Below, piece after piece: positions 31,872-41,932 of a DNA stretch of 64,000 nt (the stretch's first letter is position 1; the number at the start of each line of letters is the position of its first letter). A program made the translations under genes and the position numbers. The notes under the pieces were generated by a model. The model was not told the DNA's origin and ran no database searches. It was given only the letters and a program-made list of their open reading frames with translations. The stretch comes from Actinomadura luteofluorescens (lineage in GTDB: Bacteria; Actinomycetota; Actinomycetes; Streptosporangiales; Streptosporangiaceae). The DNA lies in contig NZ_JACCBA010000001.1 in assembly GCF_013409365.1 (NCBI RefSeq), positions 2,542,001 through 2,606,000 on the forward strand. The letters are read 5' to 3'.

Positions 31872-34793
31872 TTGACCTTCCGGACTCCCGGTTTCGGGCG
31901 CCGGCTCGGTACCGGACGGACGCGGCCGCTGCTGCCGGCGCTGGTGGCGCTGGCCGCGCTGCTGATGGCGTTCCTGGTCTTCACGGCCGTGTACACGGAC
32001 CTGCTCTGGTACCGCTCGATCGGCTTCTCGTCGGTCTACACGACGCAGCTGCGGGCGAAGGCGGTGCTGTTCTTCGGGGCGGGGCTGCTGATGGCGCTGG
32101 TGGTGGGCGCGAACGTGGTGGTGGCGTACCGGCTGCGCCCGGCGTACCGCCCGCTGTCGGTGGAGCAGCAGGGCCTGGAGCGCTACCGGGCGGTGATCGA
32201 CCCGCGGCGGCGGCTGATCGCGTGGGGGCTGCTCGGGGTGCTGGGGATGCTGACGGGGTCGTCGGTGGCGGGCCAGTGGCCCGTGTGGCTGGCGTTCCTG
32301 AACCGGACGCCGTTCGGCGTGAAGGATCCGCAGTTCCACAAGGACGTCTCGTTCTACGTCTTCACGTATCCGTTCCTGCGCCTCGTCATCGGGGTGGTCT
32401 TCGCGACCGTGATCCTTTCGATCCTGGCCGCGGTGATGGTGCACTACTTGTACGGGGGGCTGCGGCTGCAGGGGCCGGGCGACAAGGCGAGCCCGCCCGC
32501 GCGGGCGCACCTGTCGGTGCTGTTCGGGTTGTTCATCCTGCTGAAAGCGGTCGCGTACTGGTTCGACCGGTACGGGCTGGTGCATTCGGAGCGCGGGGTG
32601 GCGACGGGGGCGTCCTACACGGACGTGAACGCGCTGCTTCCGGCGAAGACGATCCTGGCCGTGATCGCCCTGCTGTGCGCCGCCATGTTCTTCAGCAACC
32701 TGCTGCGGCGCGGCATGATGCTGCCGGGTGTCGGGTTCACGCTGCTGGTGCTGTCGGCGATCCTGCTGGGCGGGGTGTATCCGCTGCTGATCCAGCAGTT
32801 CCAGGTGAAGCCCGACGAGCTGGCCAGGGAGCGCCAGTACATCCAGCGCAACATCGAGTTCACGCGCAAGGCCTATGGGGTGGACGGGGCGCGGGTCGTC
32901 CCGTACGGGTCGCAGCCGGTGACCGACAAGAAGGCCCTCCAGGACGAGGCCGCCAAGCTCGGGCAGAGCGGGGTGCGCGTCCTCGACCCGAACGTGGTGG
33001 GCGAGACGTTCCAGCAGTTGCAGCGGATCCGGCCGTTCTACCGGTTCCCCGACACCCTGGACGTCGACCGCTACCAGGTGGACGGCAAGCTCGTCGACAC
33101 CGTGGTGGCGCTGCGCGAGCTGTCCGGGGCGCCGGTGGGGCAGCGCAGCTGGGTGAAGGACCACATGGTGTACACGCACGGCTACGGGTTCGTCTCCGCC
33201 TACGGCGACCGTTTCGACTCGACGGAGCCGGCCTTCATCACCCCGGACATGCCGGCGTCCCCGAACCAGCCGATCAAGGTGGCGCAGCCGGAGATCTACT
33301 TCGGGGAGCGCTCGCCGCGGTACTCGGTGGTCGGCGGGCGCGGCCAGCAGGAGCTGAACTACCCGGACAACAGCCCCTCGGGGCAGCAGAGCAGCACCTA
33401 CGACGGGCAGGGCGGCGTTCCCGTCGACTCGTTCGCGCACCGGCTGCTGTACTCGGCGAAGTTCCAGGACAAGAACCTGCTGCTGTCGGGCGCGATCGAC
33501 AAGAACGCAAAGATCCTCTACGACCGGTCGCCGCGGCAGATGGTGCAGAAGGCGGCGCCGTGGCTGACGCTGGACGGCGACCCGTACCCGACGGTGGTCA
33601 ACGGCCGCATCCTGTGGGTGGTGGACGGCTACACGACGTCGGGAAGCTACCCGTACTCGGAGGAGATGAGCCTCGGGGAGGCCACCCGCGACACGATCAC
33701 CGACACGCGGTCGGCGGTGGCGCGGCAGGCCAACGACCACATCAACTACCTGCGCAACTCGGTGAAGGCGACGGTGGACGCCTACGACGGCACCGTCCAC
33801 CTGTACCAGTGGGACGAGAACGACCCGATCACCAAGACGTGGATGAAGGTGTTCGACGGCACGGTGCAGCCCCGGTCGTCGATCCCGCCGGAGCTGGAGT
33901 CTCACTTCCGCTACCCGCAGGACCAGTTCAAGGTCCAGCGGAAGATCCTCACGAAGTACCACGTGACGGACCCGTCGGCGTTCTACAACGGGGAGGGCTT
34001 CTGGGAGGTGCCCGAGGACCCGTCCGCGAAGGGCAGGCAGCAGCCCCCCTACTACCAGAGCCTGCGGATGCCGGGCCAGGACGCCCAGTCCTTCTCGCTG
34101 ACCACGGTGTTCAACCCGCGCGGCAACCCGCAGCTCGCCGCGTTCATGTCGGTGGGGTCGACGCCGGGGCGCGACTACGGGCAGATCCAGATCCTGCAGA
34201 TGCCGCGCAACGCGCAGCCGTCGGGGCCGGGGCAGGTGCAGAACTCCTTCGAGACCGATCCGAAGGTGAAGGCCGATCTGTTCGCGTTGCGGCAGGGCGG
34301 GACGAAGACCGTCCCGGGCAACCTGCTGACGATCCCGTTCGGCGGCGGCCTGCTGTACGTGGAGCCGATGTACACGAAGGCGGCGGGCGGCTCGGAGCAG
34401 CAGCCCTACCCGATCCGCGGCAAGATCCTCGTGCGGTACGGGGAGGGCATCGCCGCGGCCGACACGCTCGACGAGGCGTTGAAGCAGGTGCTCGGAGGCA
34501 GCGGCAGTAGCGCCGCCCCGCCGCAGCCGGGGTCGCCGGTGCCGCCGGGCCAGCAGCTGAGCGCGCCGGCGCAGAAGGCGATCGAGGATCTGAAGGCCGC
34601 CGTGGCCGACTACGAGAGCGCCCAGAAGAAGGGCGACTACCCGGGCATGGGCGAGGCCTGGAAGCGGATCAAGGACGCGCAGGCCGCGCTGTCGGCCGCG
34701 GGCAAGGAGCCGCCGAAGGCCTCCCCCAGCCCGTCGCCGAGCCCGTCGGGGTCGCCGTCGGCCTCGCCCAGCGCCACCCCGTCCGCGAGCTGA
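31872..34793 (+). CDS. UPF0182 large membrane protein
   Basis: This 973-residue protein has about seven hydrophobic helices in its first 320 residues (e.g. LLPALVALAALLMAFLVF), then a large hydrophilic, probably extracytoplasmic region with WYRSIGFSSVY, VYPLLIQQFQVKPDEL and YPVRGKI-like YPIRGKILVRYG blocks typical of UPF0182. A Ser/Pro-rich tail ends the protein. Function is unknown (Rv3193c family). A TTG at 31872 is chosen as the start because GGAGGGG lies 4 nt upstream and the length fits. An upstream ATG frame has no RBS. Confidence 0.92.
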   Translation: MTFRTPGFGRRLGTGRTRPLLPALVALAALLMAFLVFTAVYTDLLWYRSIGFSSVYTTQLRAKAVLFFGAGLLMALVVGANVVVAYRLRPAYRPLSVEQQGLERYRAVIDPRRRLIAWGLLGVLGMLTGSSVAGQWPVWLAFLNRTPFGVKDPQFHKDVSFYVFTYPFLRLVIGVVFATVILSILAAVMVHYLYGGLRLQGPGDKASPPARAHLSVLFGLFILLKAVAYWFDRYGLVHSERGVATGASYTDVNALLPAKTILAVIALLCAAMFFSNLLRRGMMLPGVGFTLLVLSAILLGGVYPLLIQQFQVKPDELARERQYIQRNIEFTRKAYGVDGARVVPYGSQPVTDKKALQDEAAKLGQSGVRVLDPNVVGETFQQLQRIRPFYRFPDTLDVDRYQVDGKLVDTVVALRELSGAPVGQRSWVKDHMVYTHGYGFVSAYGDRFDSTEPAFITPDMPASPNQPIKVAQPEIYFGERSPRYSVVGGRGQQELNYPDNSPSGQQSSTYDGQGGVPVDSFAHRLLYSAKFQDKNLLLSGAIDKNAKILYDRSPRQMVQKAAPWLTLDGDPYPTVVNGRILWVVDGYTTSGSYPYSEEMSLGEATRDTITDTRSAVARQANDHINYLRNSVKATVDAYDGTVHLYQWDENDPITKTWMKVFDGTVQPRSSIPPELESHFRYPQDQFKVQRKILTKYHVTDPSAFYNGEGFWEVPEDPSAKGRQQPPYYQSLRMPGQDAQSFSLTTVFNPRGNPQLAAFMSVGSTPGRDYGQIQILQMPRNAQPSGPGQVQNSFETDPKVKADLFALRQGGTKTVPGNLLTIPFGGGLLYVEPMYTKAAGGSEQQPYPIRGKILVRYGEGIAAADTLDEALKQVLGGSGSSAAPPQPGSPVPPGQQLSAPAQKAIEDLKAAVADYESAQKKGDYPGMGEAWKRIKDAQAALSAAGKEPPKASPSPSPSPSGSPSASPSATPSAS

Positions 34794-34837
34794 CGGCGCC
34801 GGCCGTCCGGCCAGGCCGGGACGGACGGCCGGCGCCG
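34794..34837. terminator. Bidirectional hairpin terminator
   Basis: A perfect 16-bp inverted repeat (GGCGCCGGCCGTCCG arms, 12-nt loop) separates the convergent UPF0182 and SDR genes. It fits the 49-nt gap and could terminate both. Confidence 0.75.
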
Positions 34838-34842
34838 GGGGT

Positions 34843-35925
34843 TCAGCGGCGGCGCTTGCGGGCGCGCCGGATGGCGGCCGCCGCGCCGATCGCGGCGACG
34901 GTGGCTCCCGCGGCGGTGGCCATGGTGGCCTCCTTGCCGCCCACGCGGCGGCCGACGACGGCGTGCCGTCCGGCGGTCTCCTCCATGACGGCGCGCAGGG
35001 CACCGGCGTTGTCGTGGAGGGGTTTCCAGCCGGCGGCGCGCAGCCGCGCGCAGTCCACGACCCACGGGTAGGCGACGTAGTGCAGGTCGGTGGCGGGCGC
35101 GGGCGTCATGCCGAGCCGGTGCAGGCGCTGCGCCATCCCGAAGGTGAGGGCGGCGGGCAGCTCGATGGTGCGCTTGCCGGTGATCTCGGCCACCTCCTCG
35201 GGGCCGAGCCAGCCCTCGGAGCCGACGGCGAGCGGGCCGGGCACGTTCTCGGTGACGACGACGTCCAGGGCGGACGCGAGGTCCTCGATGTGGCAGAACT
35301 GCCAGCCGGGCGTGCTGCCCTTGACCGACAGCAGCCGGGGCGCCTCGAAGTGCCGGGTGACGACGGTGTCCACGCCGGGTCCGGCGAGCGCCGCCGGGCG
35401 GACGACGGTGACCTCCACGCCGGGGTGGGTGAGGTGCGCGGTGGCGGCCAGCTCCTCGATCTCCAGGTAGTCGCCGGCGATGGAGGTGCTGGCCTCGGCG
35501 AGCAGCGGCGCGTCCTCGCCGAGCGGCACGTCGTTGCCGGGGCCCGCCCCGTAGACCATCGCCGACGTGACGAGGACCACGCGCCGGACGCGGGCCGCCG
35601 CGGCGGCGGTGACCACGGTCTGGGCGCCGCGGACGTTGTGGGTGCGGCGCTCGCGCGGGTCCACGTCCGGGGACCGTTCCAGGTCCAGGTTGACGATCAC
35701 GTCGACGTCGGCGAGCCGTCCGGGGAGCAGCGGATCCCTGATGTCGACGACACGCCACGTGACGCCGGGCACGTCGCCGCGGTGCCCGTCGATGGCGACG
35801 ACCTTGCGGATCTCTTCCCGTTCGGCGAGCCGGGCGGCCAGCAGCCGCCCCGCGCCGGTGGCCGCGCCGGTGACGGCGACGACCGGGCCCTTGCTACGCC
35901 GAGGGCGAACCTTGCCCGTTGCCAC
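34843..35925 (-). CDS. NAD-dependent epimerase/SDR-extended family protein
   Basis: This 360-residue extended-SDR protein has an N-terminal dinucleotide motif TGAATGAGRLLA, VVDIRDP, VTSAMVYGAG and IAGDYLEIEELAA. The canonical YxxxK is present only as YLEIE, without Lys at the usual spacing, so catalytic activity is uncertain. The C-terminus has a hydrophobic helix and a basic tail (ATVAAIGAAAAIRRARKRRR). It starts with GTG 35925 preceded by AAGGAAGG. In Mtb an equivalent stands near Rv3195. Substrate not known. Confidence 0.8.
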   Translation of the reverse strand: MATGKVRPRRSKGPVVAVTGAATGAGRLLAARLAEREEIRKVVAIDGHRGDVPGVTWRVVDIRDPLLPGRLADVDVIVNLDLERSPDVDPRERRTHNVRGAQTVVTAAAAARVRRVVLVTSAMVYGAGPGNDVPLGEDAPLLAEASTSIAGDYLEIEELAATAHLTHPGVEVTVVRPAALAGPGVDTVVTRHFEAPRLLSVKGSTPGWQFCHIEDLASALDVVVTENVPGPLAVGSEGWLGPEEVAEITGKRTIELPAALTFGMAQRLHRLGMTPAPATDLHYVAYPWVVDCARLRAAGWKPLHDNAGALRAVMEETAGRHAVVGRRVGGKEATMATAAGATVAAIGAAAAIRRARKRRR

Positions 35926-36014
35926 GGAGGTGCCCCCTTCCTTGAGTACGCGACCTTGCCGGGACCGGCTAACGTTGCGGATATGAGCCCATCATGCATC
36001 CCAGGGGCAAACCG

Positions 36015-37433
36015 ATGAGTGACACTCCGTTCGGCTTCAACCGTCCCGGGGACGGCGACGACGACGACCGGCCCCAGGATCCGTTCAAGGGCATGGGCGG
36101 CGACATGGCCCAGTTCGCCGACATGCTGCACCGGTTCGCGGACATGATCGGCGCGCAGGGTGCGGGCGGCGAGGGCGGCGGCCCCCTGAACTGGGACCTG
36201 GCCAAGAACATCGCCCGGCACACCGTGGTGGAGCAGGGCGACCCGTCGGTGGTCGACACCGAGCGCCGCCAGGTCGAGGAGGCGCTGCGCCTGGCGGAGC
36301 TGTGGCTGGACGAGCGGACGACGCTGCCCGCCGGGATCCGCGCGCCGCAGGCGTGGAGCCGGTCGGAGTGGATCGAGCAGACGCTCCCGGTGTGGGCGAA
36401 GGTGTGCGACCCGATCGCGTCCCGCATGGTCGACTCGATGGGCGGGGCGCTCGGCGGCGGCGAGATGCCCGCCGAGATGCAGGCGATGGCGGGCCCCCTG
36501 ATCGGGATGGTCAAGCAGATGGCCGGGGCGATGGTCGGCGGGCAGGCCGGGCAGGCGCTCGGCGGGCTGGCCCGCGAGGTGACCGGCTCCGCCGACGTGG
36601 GGCTGCCGCTGGCGCCCGACGGCGTCGGGGCGCTGCTGCCCGCGGGCGTCGAGGCGTTCGGGGAGGGCCTGGAGGTCTCGCTCGACGAGGTGCGGCTCTA
36701 CCTGGCGCTGCGCGAGGCCGCGCACCAGCGGCTGTTCGCGCACGTGCCGTGGCTGCGCTCGCACCTGCTGGGCGCGGTCGAGGAGTACGCGCGCGGGATC
36801 ACCGTCGACCTGTCGGGCATCGAGCAGGCCGTGCAGGGGCTCGACATGAGCAACCCGGAGGCGATCCAGGAGGCGCTCGGCGGGGAGATCCAGCTCCAGC
36901 CGGAGGAGACGCCGCGGCAGAAGGCGGCGCTGGCCCGGCTGGAGACGACGCTGGCGCTGGTCGAGGGCTGGGTCGACACGGTCGTGAACGAGGCCGCGCA
37001 GGGCCGCCTGCCCGGCTCGGTGAAGCTGGCGGAGGCGGTGCGGCGGCGCCGCGCGACGGGCGGCCCGGCGGAGCGGACGTTCGCGACGCTCGTCGGCCTG
37101 GAGCTGCGGCCGCGCCGGCTGCGGGAGGCGGCGGCGCTGTGGCGGTCGCTGACCGAGGCGCGCGGCACGGAGGGCCGGGACGCGGTCTGGGAGCACCCCG
37201 ACCTGCTGCCGACGTCCGACGACCTCGACGACCCGGAGGGCTTCGTCCACGGCCGCGACGAGATCGAGGGCCTGTCCGACATCGACCTGTCCAAGCTCAC
37301 CAGGGGTCTCGACGAGGACGAGAAGCCCGACGAGAAGCCCGACGAGAAGGAGTCCGGCGACGCCGGTGAGGAGCCGGACGGCGGTGGTCCCGGCGGCGAG
37401 CGGGGGCCCGGCGACGAGGGGCCGCGCGCATGA
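36015..37433 (+). CDS. Zinc-dependent metalloprotease-like protein (DUF2342/TIGR03624 family)
   Basis: This 472-residue protein belongs to an actinobacterial family annotated as zinc-dependent metalloprotease or putative hydrolase (Rv3195). Features are LNWDLAKNIARHTVV near the N-terminus, the long AGAMVGGQAGQALGGLA glycine-rich stretch, and LREAAHQRLFAHVPWLR, which holds His residues in a zincin-like helix. The C-terminal tail is acidic and repetitive (DEKPDEKPDEKE). ATG 36015 is chosen over 35994 for family fit. The stop overlaps a small ORF as ATGA. Confidence 0.82.
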   Translation: MSDTPFGFNRPGDGDDDDRPQDPFKGMGGDMAQFADMLHRFADMIGAQGAGGEGGGPLNWDLAKNIARHTVVEQGDPSVVDTERRQVEEALRLAELWLDERTTLPAGIRAPQAWSRSEWIEQTLPVWAKVCDPIASRMVDSMGGALGGGEMPAEMQAMAGPLIGMVKQMAGAMVGGQAGQALGGLAREVTGSADVGLPLAPDGVGALLPAGVEAFGEGLEVSLDEVRLYLALREAAHQRLFAHVPWLRSHLLGAVEEYARGITVDLSGIEQAVQGLDMSNPEAIQEALGGEIQLQPEETPRQKAALARLETTLALVEGWVDTVVNEAAQGRLPGSVKLAEAVRRRRATGGPAERTFATLVGLELRPRRLREAAALWRSLTEARGTEGRDAVWEHPDLLPTSDDLDDPEGFVHGRDEIEGLSDIDLSKLTRGLDEDEKPDEKPDEKESGDAGEEPDGGGPGGERGPGDEGPRA

Positions 37434-37606
37434 GCCCGTCGCGCCCGTCGCGGGTGAACGGCTGCCGGTACGAGCCCGGCTCGTCCACGAACGCGATCCG
37501 GCGGCGGGTCGCGCGGGCGAGCCTGTGCTGGCAGCGCCCGCTCGACCAGGAGCGGCGCCGCCGCCACCCGGCCAACTCCCGCTACCCGCGCGTCGGCCGC
37601 ACATGA
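37430..37606 (+). CDS. Possible small arginine-rich protein, coupled to upstream gene
   Basis: The ATG overlaps the stop codon of the zincin-like gene (ATGA, 37430-37433), a translational-coupling arrangement. It encodes 58 residues rich in Arg, with RRRVARASLCWQRPLDQERR near the end. There is no membrane segment or recognisable family. It fills the otherwise empty gap before the NUDIX gene. In a high-GC genome a 59-codon open frame can occur by chance, so this is a cautious call. Confidence 0.4.
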   Translation: MSPSRPSRVNGCRYEPGSSTNAIRRRVARASLCWQRPLDQERRRRHPANSRYPRVGRT

Positions 37607-37628
37607 GGCGCTCGCCGGGCACGCGGCC

Positions 37629-38180
37629 GTGACGTCCGGGGCCCTTCACGGCGACGCCGTGCGCGTCCTCTCGTCCTGGCAGGCGCCCGATCCCGGGCAG
37701 GACGGGCTGCGACTGGAGTTCCTGCGGCACCTGGAGGAGCATCCGGCGGACGGCCTGTGGCGCGAGTGCGCGGACGGGCACATCACCGCCAGCACCGCGG
37801 TGCTCGACGCGTCCGGTACCCGGGTGCTGCTGACGCTGCATTCGAAGGTCAAGGCGTGGCTCCAGCTAGGCGGGCACTGCGAGCGGGACGATCTCGCGCT
37901 CGCGGGCGCGGCGCTCCGCGAGGCGACGGAGGAGTCGGGCATCGCGGGCCTGCGGCTGGTGCCGGGGCCCGTGCAGCTGGACCGGCACGAGGTCCACTGC
38001 CATCCGCAGGGGACCTGGCATCTGGACGTGCAGTACGTCGCGGTCGCTCCGCCGGGTGCACGGCACGCGATCTCGGACGAGTCCGACGATCTCCGCTGGT
38101 TCCCGGTGGACGATCTACCGGATTCGGCCGACGCGGCGGTCCGGCGGCTGGTGGCCCGGGCGGTGGCCGCGGGCGTCTGA
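37629..38180 (+). CDS. NUDIX hydrolase
   Basis: This 183-residue protein has a full Nudix box, GGHCERDDLALAGAALREATEESG (Gx5Ex7REUxEExGU), for Mg2+-dependent diphosphate hydrolysis. Surrounding VLLTLHSKVKAWLQLGGHCE and DVQYVAVAPPG are typical of the family. The substrate class is not evident. It starts with GTG at 37629. Confidence 0.9.
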   Translation: MTSGALHGDAVRVLSSWQAPDPGQDGLRLEFLRHLEEHPADGLWRECADGHITASTAVLDASGTRVLLTLHSKVKAWLQLGGHCERDDLALAGAALREATEESGIAGLRLVPGPVQLDRHEVHCHPQGTWHLDVQYVAVAPPGARHAISDESDDLRWFPVDDLPDSADAAVRRLVARAVAAGV

Positions 38181-38204
38181 CGCCCGCGGGCCCGGCGGCG
38201 GGCG
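38181..38204. terminator. Weak hairpin between convergent genes
   Basis: A 7-bp inverted repeat CGCCCGC/GCGGGCG with a 10-nt loop lies just after the NUDIX stop and before the 3' end of the convergent gene. Modest strength. Confidence 0.4.
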
Positions 38205-38208
38205 CCGG

Positions 38209-38880
38209 TCAGCGGCCGAGCGGGTGGCCTTCCAGGAGGGCGCGGGTGCTCTCCCAGCCTTCCAGGCCGGGGTCCAGGAACCGCAGGTCGTCGGGGGTGC
38301 GGAGGCGGTGCCAGCCGGGACCCTGCGGCACGAGGCCCGGGCGCGGCGCGGCGGCGCGGAGCCGGGCGAGGGCGTCGGGGGTGTCGAGGTCGATCTCGCG
38401 CAGGGCGCCGGCGAGCCAGCCGGGCAGCGGCAGGCGGGCGGCGAGGGCGACCAGGCCGTTCCCGCCGGCGCCTCCTTCGGCCCGGCAGGCGGCGGCCGGG
38501 GCGGCGCCGAGGGCGCGGAAGAGCTTGCCGAGCAGCAGCGGCGGCAGGTCGGGGGCGTCGGGGGCGACCAGCGCGGCGGTCCCGGCGCCGAGGGCGTGCA
38601 GGGCGGCGAACGCCCCGGCGAGGGTGGCCTCGCGGACGATCGGCGTGCCCGGCCAGGTGACGGCCTCGGCGTCCGGCTGGTCGGGCGGGTCGAGGACGAG
38701 CGCGGGCGTCACCAGTTCGAGTCCGGCGACGACCTCGTAGGTGTCTTCGAGCAGCGCGAGCCGGAAGTCCTCCGGGTCGAGGCCGGGCGGCACGGCGGAG
38801 CGGCGCGACGGCCAGGAGAGCACGGCGGCGCAGCGCGCGGGGCCTTCGGGCGCCGGGCTCGCGGTGACCTGGTCGGTCAC
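38209..38880 (-). CDS. Unknown protein, DUF2064-like (GT-A nucleotidyltransferase fold)
   Basis: This 223-residue protein contains [21 protein letters not shown] and [14 protein letters not shown], resembling the DUF2064/CofC-like group with a GT-A fold in which an acidic D-x-PDLP stretch binds metal and nucleotide. I see no membrane segment. The assignment is by fold-level resemblance only. Its GTG start overlaps the stop of the metallopeptidase gene by 4 nt (GTGA), so the two are coupled. Confidence 0.7.
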   Translation of the reverse strand: MTDQVTASPAPEGPARCAAVLSWPSRRSAVPPGLDPEDFRLALLEDTYEVVAGLELVTPALVLDPPDQPDAEAVTWPGTPIVREATLAGAFAALHALGAGTAALVAPDAPDLPPLLLGKLFRALGAAPAAACRAEGGAGGNGLVALAARLPLPGWLAGALREIDLDTPDALARLRAAAPRPGLVPQGPGWHRLRTPDDLRFLDPGLEGWESTRALLEGHPLGR

Positions 38881-39467
38881 CCGGCGGCCTCGTGCGGGTA
38901 CTCCTCGCCGGGGTGCAGCCCGTCGCCGTGGTGGATGTCAGCCACGTCGTCGGGTACGTCCGCTTCGAGCGGCAGGTGGGCGGCGGCGGCGACGCCCTCC
39001 AGGTAGCCGCGGGCGCGGTCGGCCTTCGGATAGTTGCCGACCAGCTGCCAGAAGTCGGCGCCGTGCCCGGGGATGAGCAGGTGCGCCAGCTCGTGGACCA
39101 GGACGTAGTCGACGACCCAGCCGGGCATGCCGCGCAGCCGCGTGGACAGCCGGATGGTGCCGTCGTCGGGGGTGCACGATCCCCAGCGGGCGCGCTGGTT
39201 GGCGACCCAGCGGACGCTGACCGGGTCGGCGCGGCCGGCCAGGTAGCGGCGGGACAGCTCGCGGGCACGGGACTGGAGGTCGGCGTCGGTGGGCCGCCGC
39301 CGGCGCTCCCTCTCCGCGAGGCGTTCGAGGATGGTCGCGATCCATTGTTCCTCTTCGGCCTTGCTCAGCCTGGACGGAACCATCACCACCACCTTGTCGC
39401 CCTCACGGTAGGCGGACACGGTGCGCCTGCGCCTCGGGCTCCGGCGGACCTCAACGTTAGGGGGCAC
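38877..39467 (-). CDS. YgjP-like (M48/SprT-type) metallopeptidase
   Basis: This 196-residue protein has the zinc motif [13 protein letters not shown] (HExxH) preceded by WGSC, as in the YgjP/DUF45 family; a third ligand is likely the His of GHG. The basic N-terminus (RRSPRRRR) could contact nucleic acid. Protease activity is predicted, the target is unknown. It is the upstream partner of the DUF2064-like gene. The 138-nt region upstream (39468-39605), before the enoyl-CoA hydratase stop, holds no gene I can support. Confidence 0.88.
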   Translation of the reverse strand: MPPNVEVRRSPRRRRTVSAYREGDKVVVMVPSRLSKAEEEQWIATILERLAERERRRRPTDADLQSRARELSRRYLAGRADPVSVRWVANQRARWGSCTPDDGTIRLSTRLRGMPGWVVDYVLVHELAHLLIPGHGADFWQLVGNYPKADRARGYLEGVAAAAHLPLEADVPDDVADIHHGDGLHPGEEYPHEAAG

Positions 39468-39605
39468 GGTCAGAACCGTACTCGAATTTTTGCCGAATCC
39501 ACAGGGGGTGTTTGACGTTACCGCAGGTCAACCCCTACGTTTTGGACAGTTCTCCAACGCTTCCACCAATCTCGGCGGAGGGCCGCGGCAGTGTGCCCGC
39601 GCACT

Positions 39606-40406
39606 TTACTCACCTGAGAATTGCGGGCTGCGCTTCTCCCGCTGCGCCGCGAGCCCTTCGCGCATGTCCCGGGACGCCATCGTCACCGGCTGGGCGAGGG
39701 ACTCCCAGCGCAGCGCCGACTCCATGTCGGGGTGGCCGCCGTTCGCCAGGGCGACCTTGGTGAGCCGGGTCGCGATCGGCGCCTGCGCGGCGATCCGCGC
39801 GGCGACGGCGAGGGACTCCGCGAGCACGTCCTCGCGCGGGAAGGCCTGGTTGACCAGGCCGTGCCCGGCGGCCTCGGCGCCGGTGAGGACCCGGCCGGCC
39901 AGCAGCATCTCCCGGGCCAGCGGCAGCCCGGCGACCTCGGGGAACAGCCAGGTCGCGGCCATGCCGGGATGCAGGCCGAGCGCGGTGAAGGGGGCGAGCA
40001 GCTTGGCGTCGCGGGCCGCGTACCGCAGGTCGCAGGCCAGCGCGAGGCAGAGGCCGGCGCCGACGGCGTGCCCGTTGACGGCGGCGATCGTCGGCACCTC
40101 CAGGCCGCGGATCGCGAGCCACGTCCGGTAGAACTCCAGCATCCGGTCGCGCAGCGGCGGGACGGCGACGTCGCCGGTGCCCGCCAGCCAGGAAAGTTCG
40201 CCGCCGGAACTGAAGGCGGTGCCCGCGCCGGTGACGACGACGCAGCGCAGGCCGGCGTCGGCGCGCAGGTCCTCGACGGCCCGCTTCCACGCGGCGGTGA
40301 GGTCGTCCGCCATCGCGTTGCGGCGGCCGGGGTCGTTCAGGGTGAGGACGGCGACCCCGTCGGGACGGCGTTCGATCAGCAGCACATCGGCAGGCTCCGC
40401 GGACAT
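39606..40406 (-). CDS. Enoyl-CoA hydratase/isomerase family protein
   Basis: This 266-residue crotonase-fold protein has the CoA/oxyanion elements SSGGELSWL and NGHAVGAGLCLALACDLRYA. The typical hydratase Glu pair is only partly obvious, so hydratase, isomerase or another crotonase chemistry is possible. It probably acts in fatty acyl-CoA metabolism. It starts with ATG 40406; an open stretch upstream of that runs through the ABC1 promoter region and lacks support. No other beta-oxidation gene is adjacent. Confidence 0.9.
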   Translation of the reverse strand: MSAEPADVLLIERRPDGVAVLTLNDPGRRNAMADDLTAAWKRAVEDLRADAGLRCVVVTGAGTAFSSGGELSWLAGTGDVAVPPLRDRMLEFYRTWLAIRGLEVPTIAAVNGHAVGAGLCLALACDLRYAARDAKLLAPFTALGLHPGMAATWLFPEVAGLPLAREMLLAGRVLTGAEAAGHGLVNQAFPREDVLAESLAVAARIAAQAPIATRLTKVALANGGHPDMESALRWESLAQPVTMASRDMREGLAAQREKRSPQFSGE

Positions 40407-40546
40407 GTCCGGCACCGTACCGCGCCCGCCGCGCCGCGGGCCGGGCGGCCCCTCCCCCGCGTGAGAAAGCGCACACTTACCGCGTTTGACCAGGTCAGAC
40501 GGGTGGGCCGGTTCCGGCTCCGGGGAGAGTTCGGGATGGTTGTGGC

Positions 40547-41911
40547 GTGAACGACAGTGGATCATCGACAATGGTCGGCGTGAGCGATCTTCCCCGCCGC
40601 GCGGTGACGCGGTCAGCAAAGCTGGCGTCCCTCCCCATCGGCTTCGCGGGACGCACCGCCCTCGGCATGGGAAAGCGGACGCTCGGCCGCCCGGCGGAGA
40701 CGGTCGCGCTGGAGATCCAGACCCGGACCGCCGAGCAGCTGTTCAAGGTGCTCGGCGAGCTCAAGGGCGGCGCGATGAAGCTCGGCCAGATGCTGTCGAT
40801 CTTCGAGGCGGCGCTTCCGCCGGAGATCGCCGGGCCGTACCGGGCCACGCTGACCAAGCTGCAGGAGGCCGCTCCGCCGCTGCCGGTGTCGACCGTCCAC
40901 AAGGTGCTGGAGGAGTTCCTCGGGGAGGACTGGCGGGACTACTTCGAGTCGTTCGACGACCGGCCGGCCGCCGCCGCGTCGATCGGCCAGGTGCACCGGG
41001 CCGTCTGGCACGACGGCCGGGCCGTCGCGGTGAAGGTGCAGTACCCGGGCGCGGGCAAGGCGCTCATCAGCGACTTCAACCAGCTCGCCCGGCTGGGCCG
41101 GCTGTTCGGGGTGCTGATGCCGGGCCTGGACGTCAAGTCGATGCTGGCCGAGCTCAAGGAGCGGGTGGTCGAGGAGCTCGACTACACGATCGAGGCCGAG
41201 TCGCAGACCCGGTTCCGCGAGGCGTACCTGGACGACCCCGACTTCGCCATCCCCGAGGTCATCGCGCAGTCCGGCAACATCCTGATCACCGAGTGGATGG
41301 ACGGCACCGCCCTCTCGAAGATCATCAGTGACGGGGACCAGGAGACCCGCGACCACGCGGCCCTGCTGTACTGCCGGTTCCTGCTGTCGGGGCCGAAGCG
41401 GTCGGGGATGCTGCACGGCGACCCGCACCCCGGCAACTTCCGGCTGCTGGAGGACGGCCGGCTCGGCGTCCTGGACTTCGGCGCCGTCGACCGCATCCCC
41501 GGCGGGTTCCAGAAGCGGCTCGGGCTGCTGCTGCGGATCGGCACCATGGCCGACATCGACGAGGTCGAGGAGGCCCTGCGCCGGGAGGACTTCATCCGCG
41601 AGGGCGTGGAGATCGACGCCGAGTCGCTGCAGGCGTTCCTCGCGCCGATCACCGAGCCGTTCGTCACCGAGACGTTCCGGTTCAACCGCGAGTGGCTGCG
41701 CGACATGGCCGCCCGGGTCACCGACCTGCGGCCGTCCAACGTCGTCCGGCAGCTGAACCTGCCGCCCGAATACGTGATCATCCACCGGGTGCTGTCGGCG
41801 GGCACCGGCGTGCTGTGCCAGCTGGAGTGCGAGATCCCGGCCCGTGCGGAGTCGCTGAAGTGGGTGCCCGGCTTCGCCGACGACGCCGACGGCGAGCTGG
41901 TCGGCGGCTGA
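40547..41911 (+). CDS. ABC1/UbiB-family atypical kinase
   Basis: This 454-residue protein has the ABC1 signature [12 protein letters not shown] (KxGQ), [12 protein letters not shown] replacing the glycine-rich loop, the VAVKVQYP lysine, and HGDPHPGNF plus LDFGAVDR catalytic motifs. Members bind ATP and act in quinone synthesis, or, in mycobacteria, in the whiB7-linked Rv3197 locus implicated in macrolide response. Proximity to whiB7 (divergent ends, about 550 nt to whiB7) matches Rv3197-Rv3197A. It probably starts at GTG 40547; ATG 40571 is an alternative. Confidence 0.92.
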   Translation: MNDSGSSTMVGVSDLPRRAVTRSAKLASLPIGFAGRTALGMGKRTLGRPAETVALEIQTRTAEQLFKVLGELKGGAMKLGQMLSIFEAALPPEIAGPYRATLTKLQEAAPPLPVSTVHKVLEEFLGEDWRDYFESFDDRPAAAASIGQVHRAVWHDGRAVAVKVQYPGAGKALISDFNQLARLGRLFGVLMPGLDVKSMLAELKERVVEELDYTIEAESQTRFREAYLDDPDFAIPEVIAQSGNILITEWMDGTALSKIISDGDQETRDHAALLYCRFLLSGPKRSGMLHGDPHPGNFRLLEDGRLGVLDFGAVDRIPGGFQKRLGLLLRIGTMADIDEVEEALRREDFIREGVEIDAESLQAFLAPITEPFVTETFRFNREWLRDMAARVTDLRPSNVVRQLNLPPEYVIIHRVLSAGTGVLCQLECEIPARAESLKWVPGFADDADGELVGG

Positions 41912-41932
41912 CCCTCCGCCCGGAAAGGCTCG

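Noticed and set aside
31749..35003. 1084-codon minus-strand frame
   Set aside because: It is antisense to UPF0182, which has the family sequence and an RBS; translation is low-complexity.
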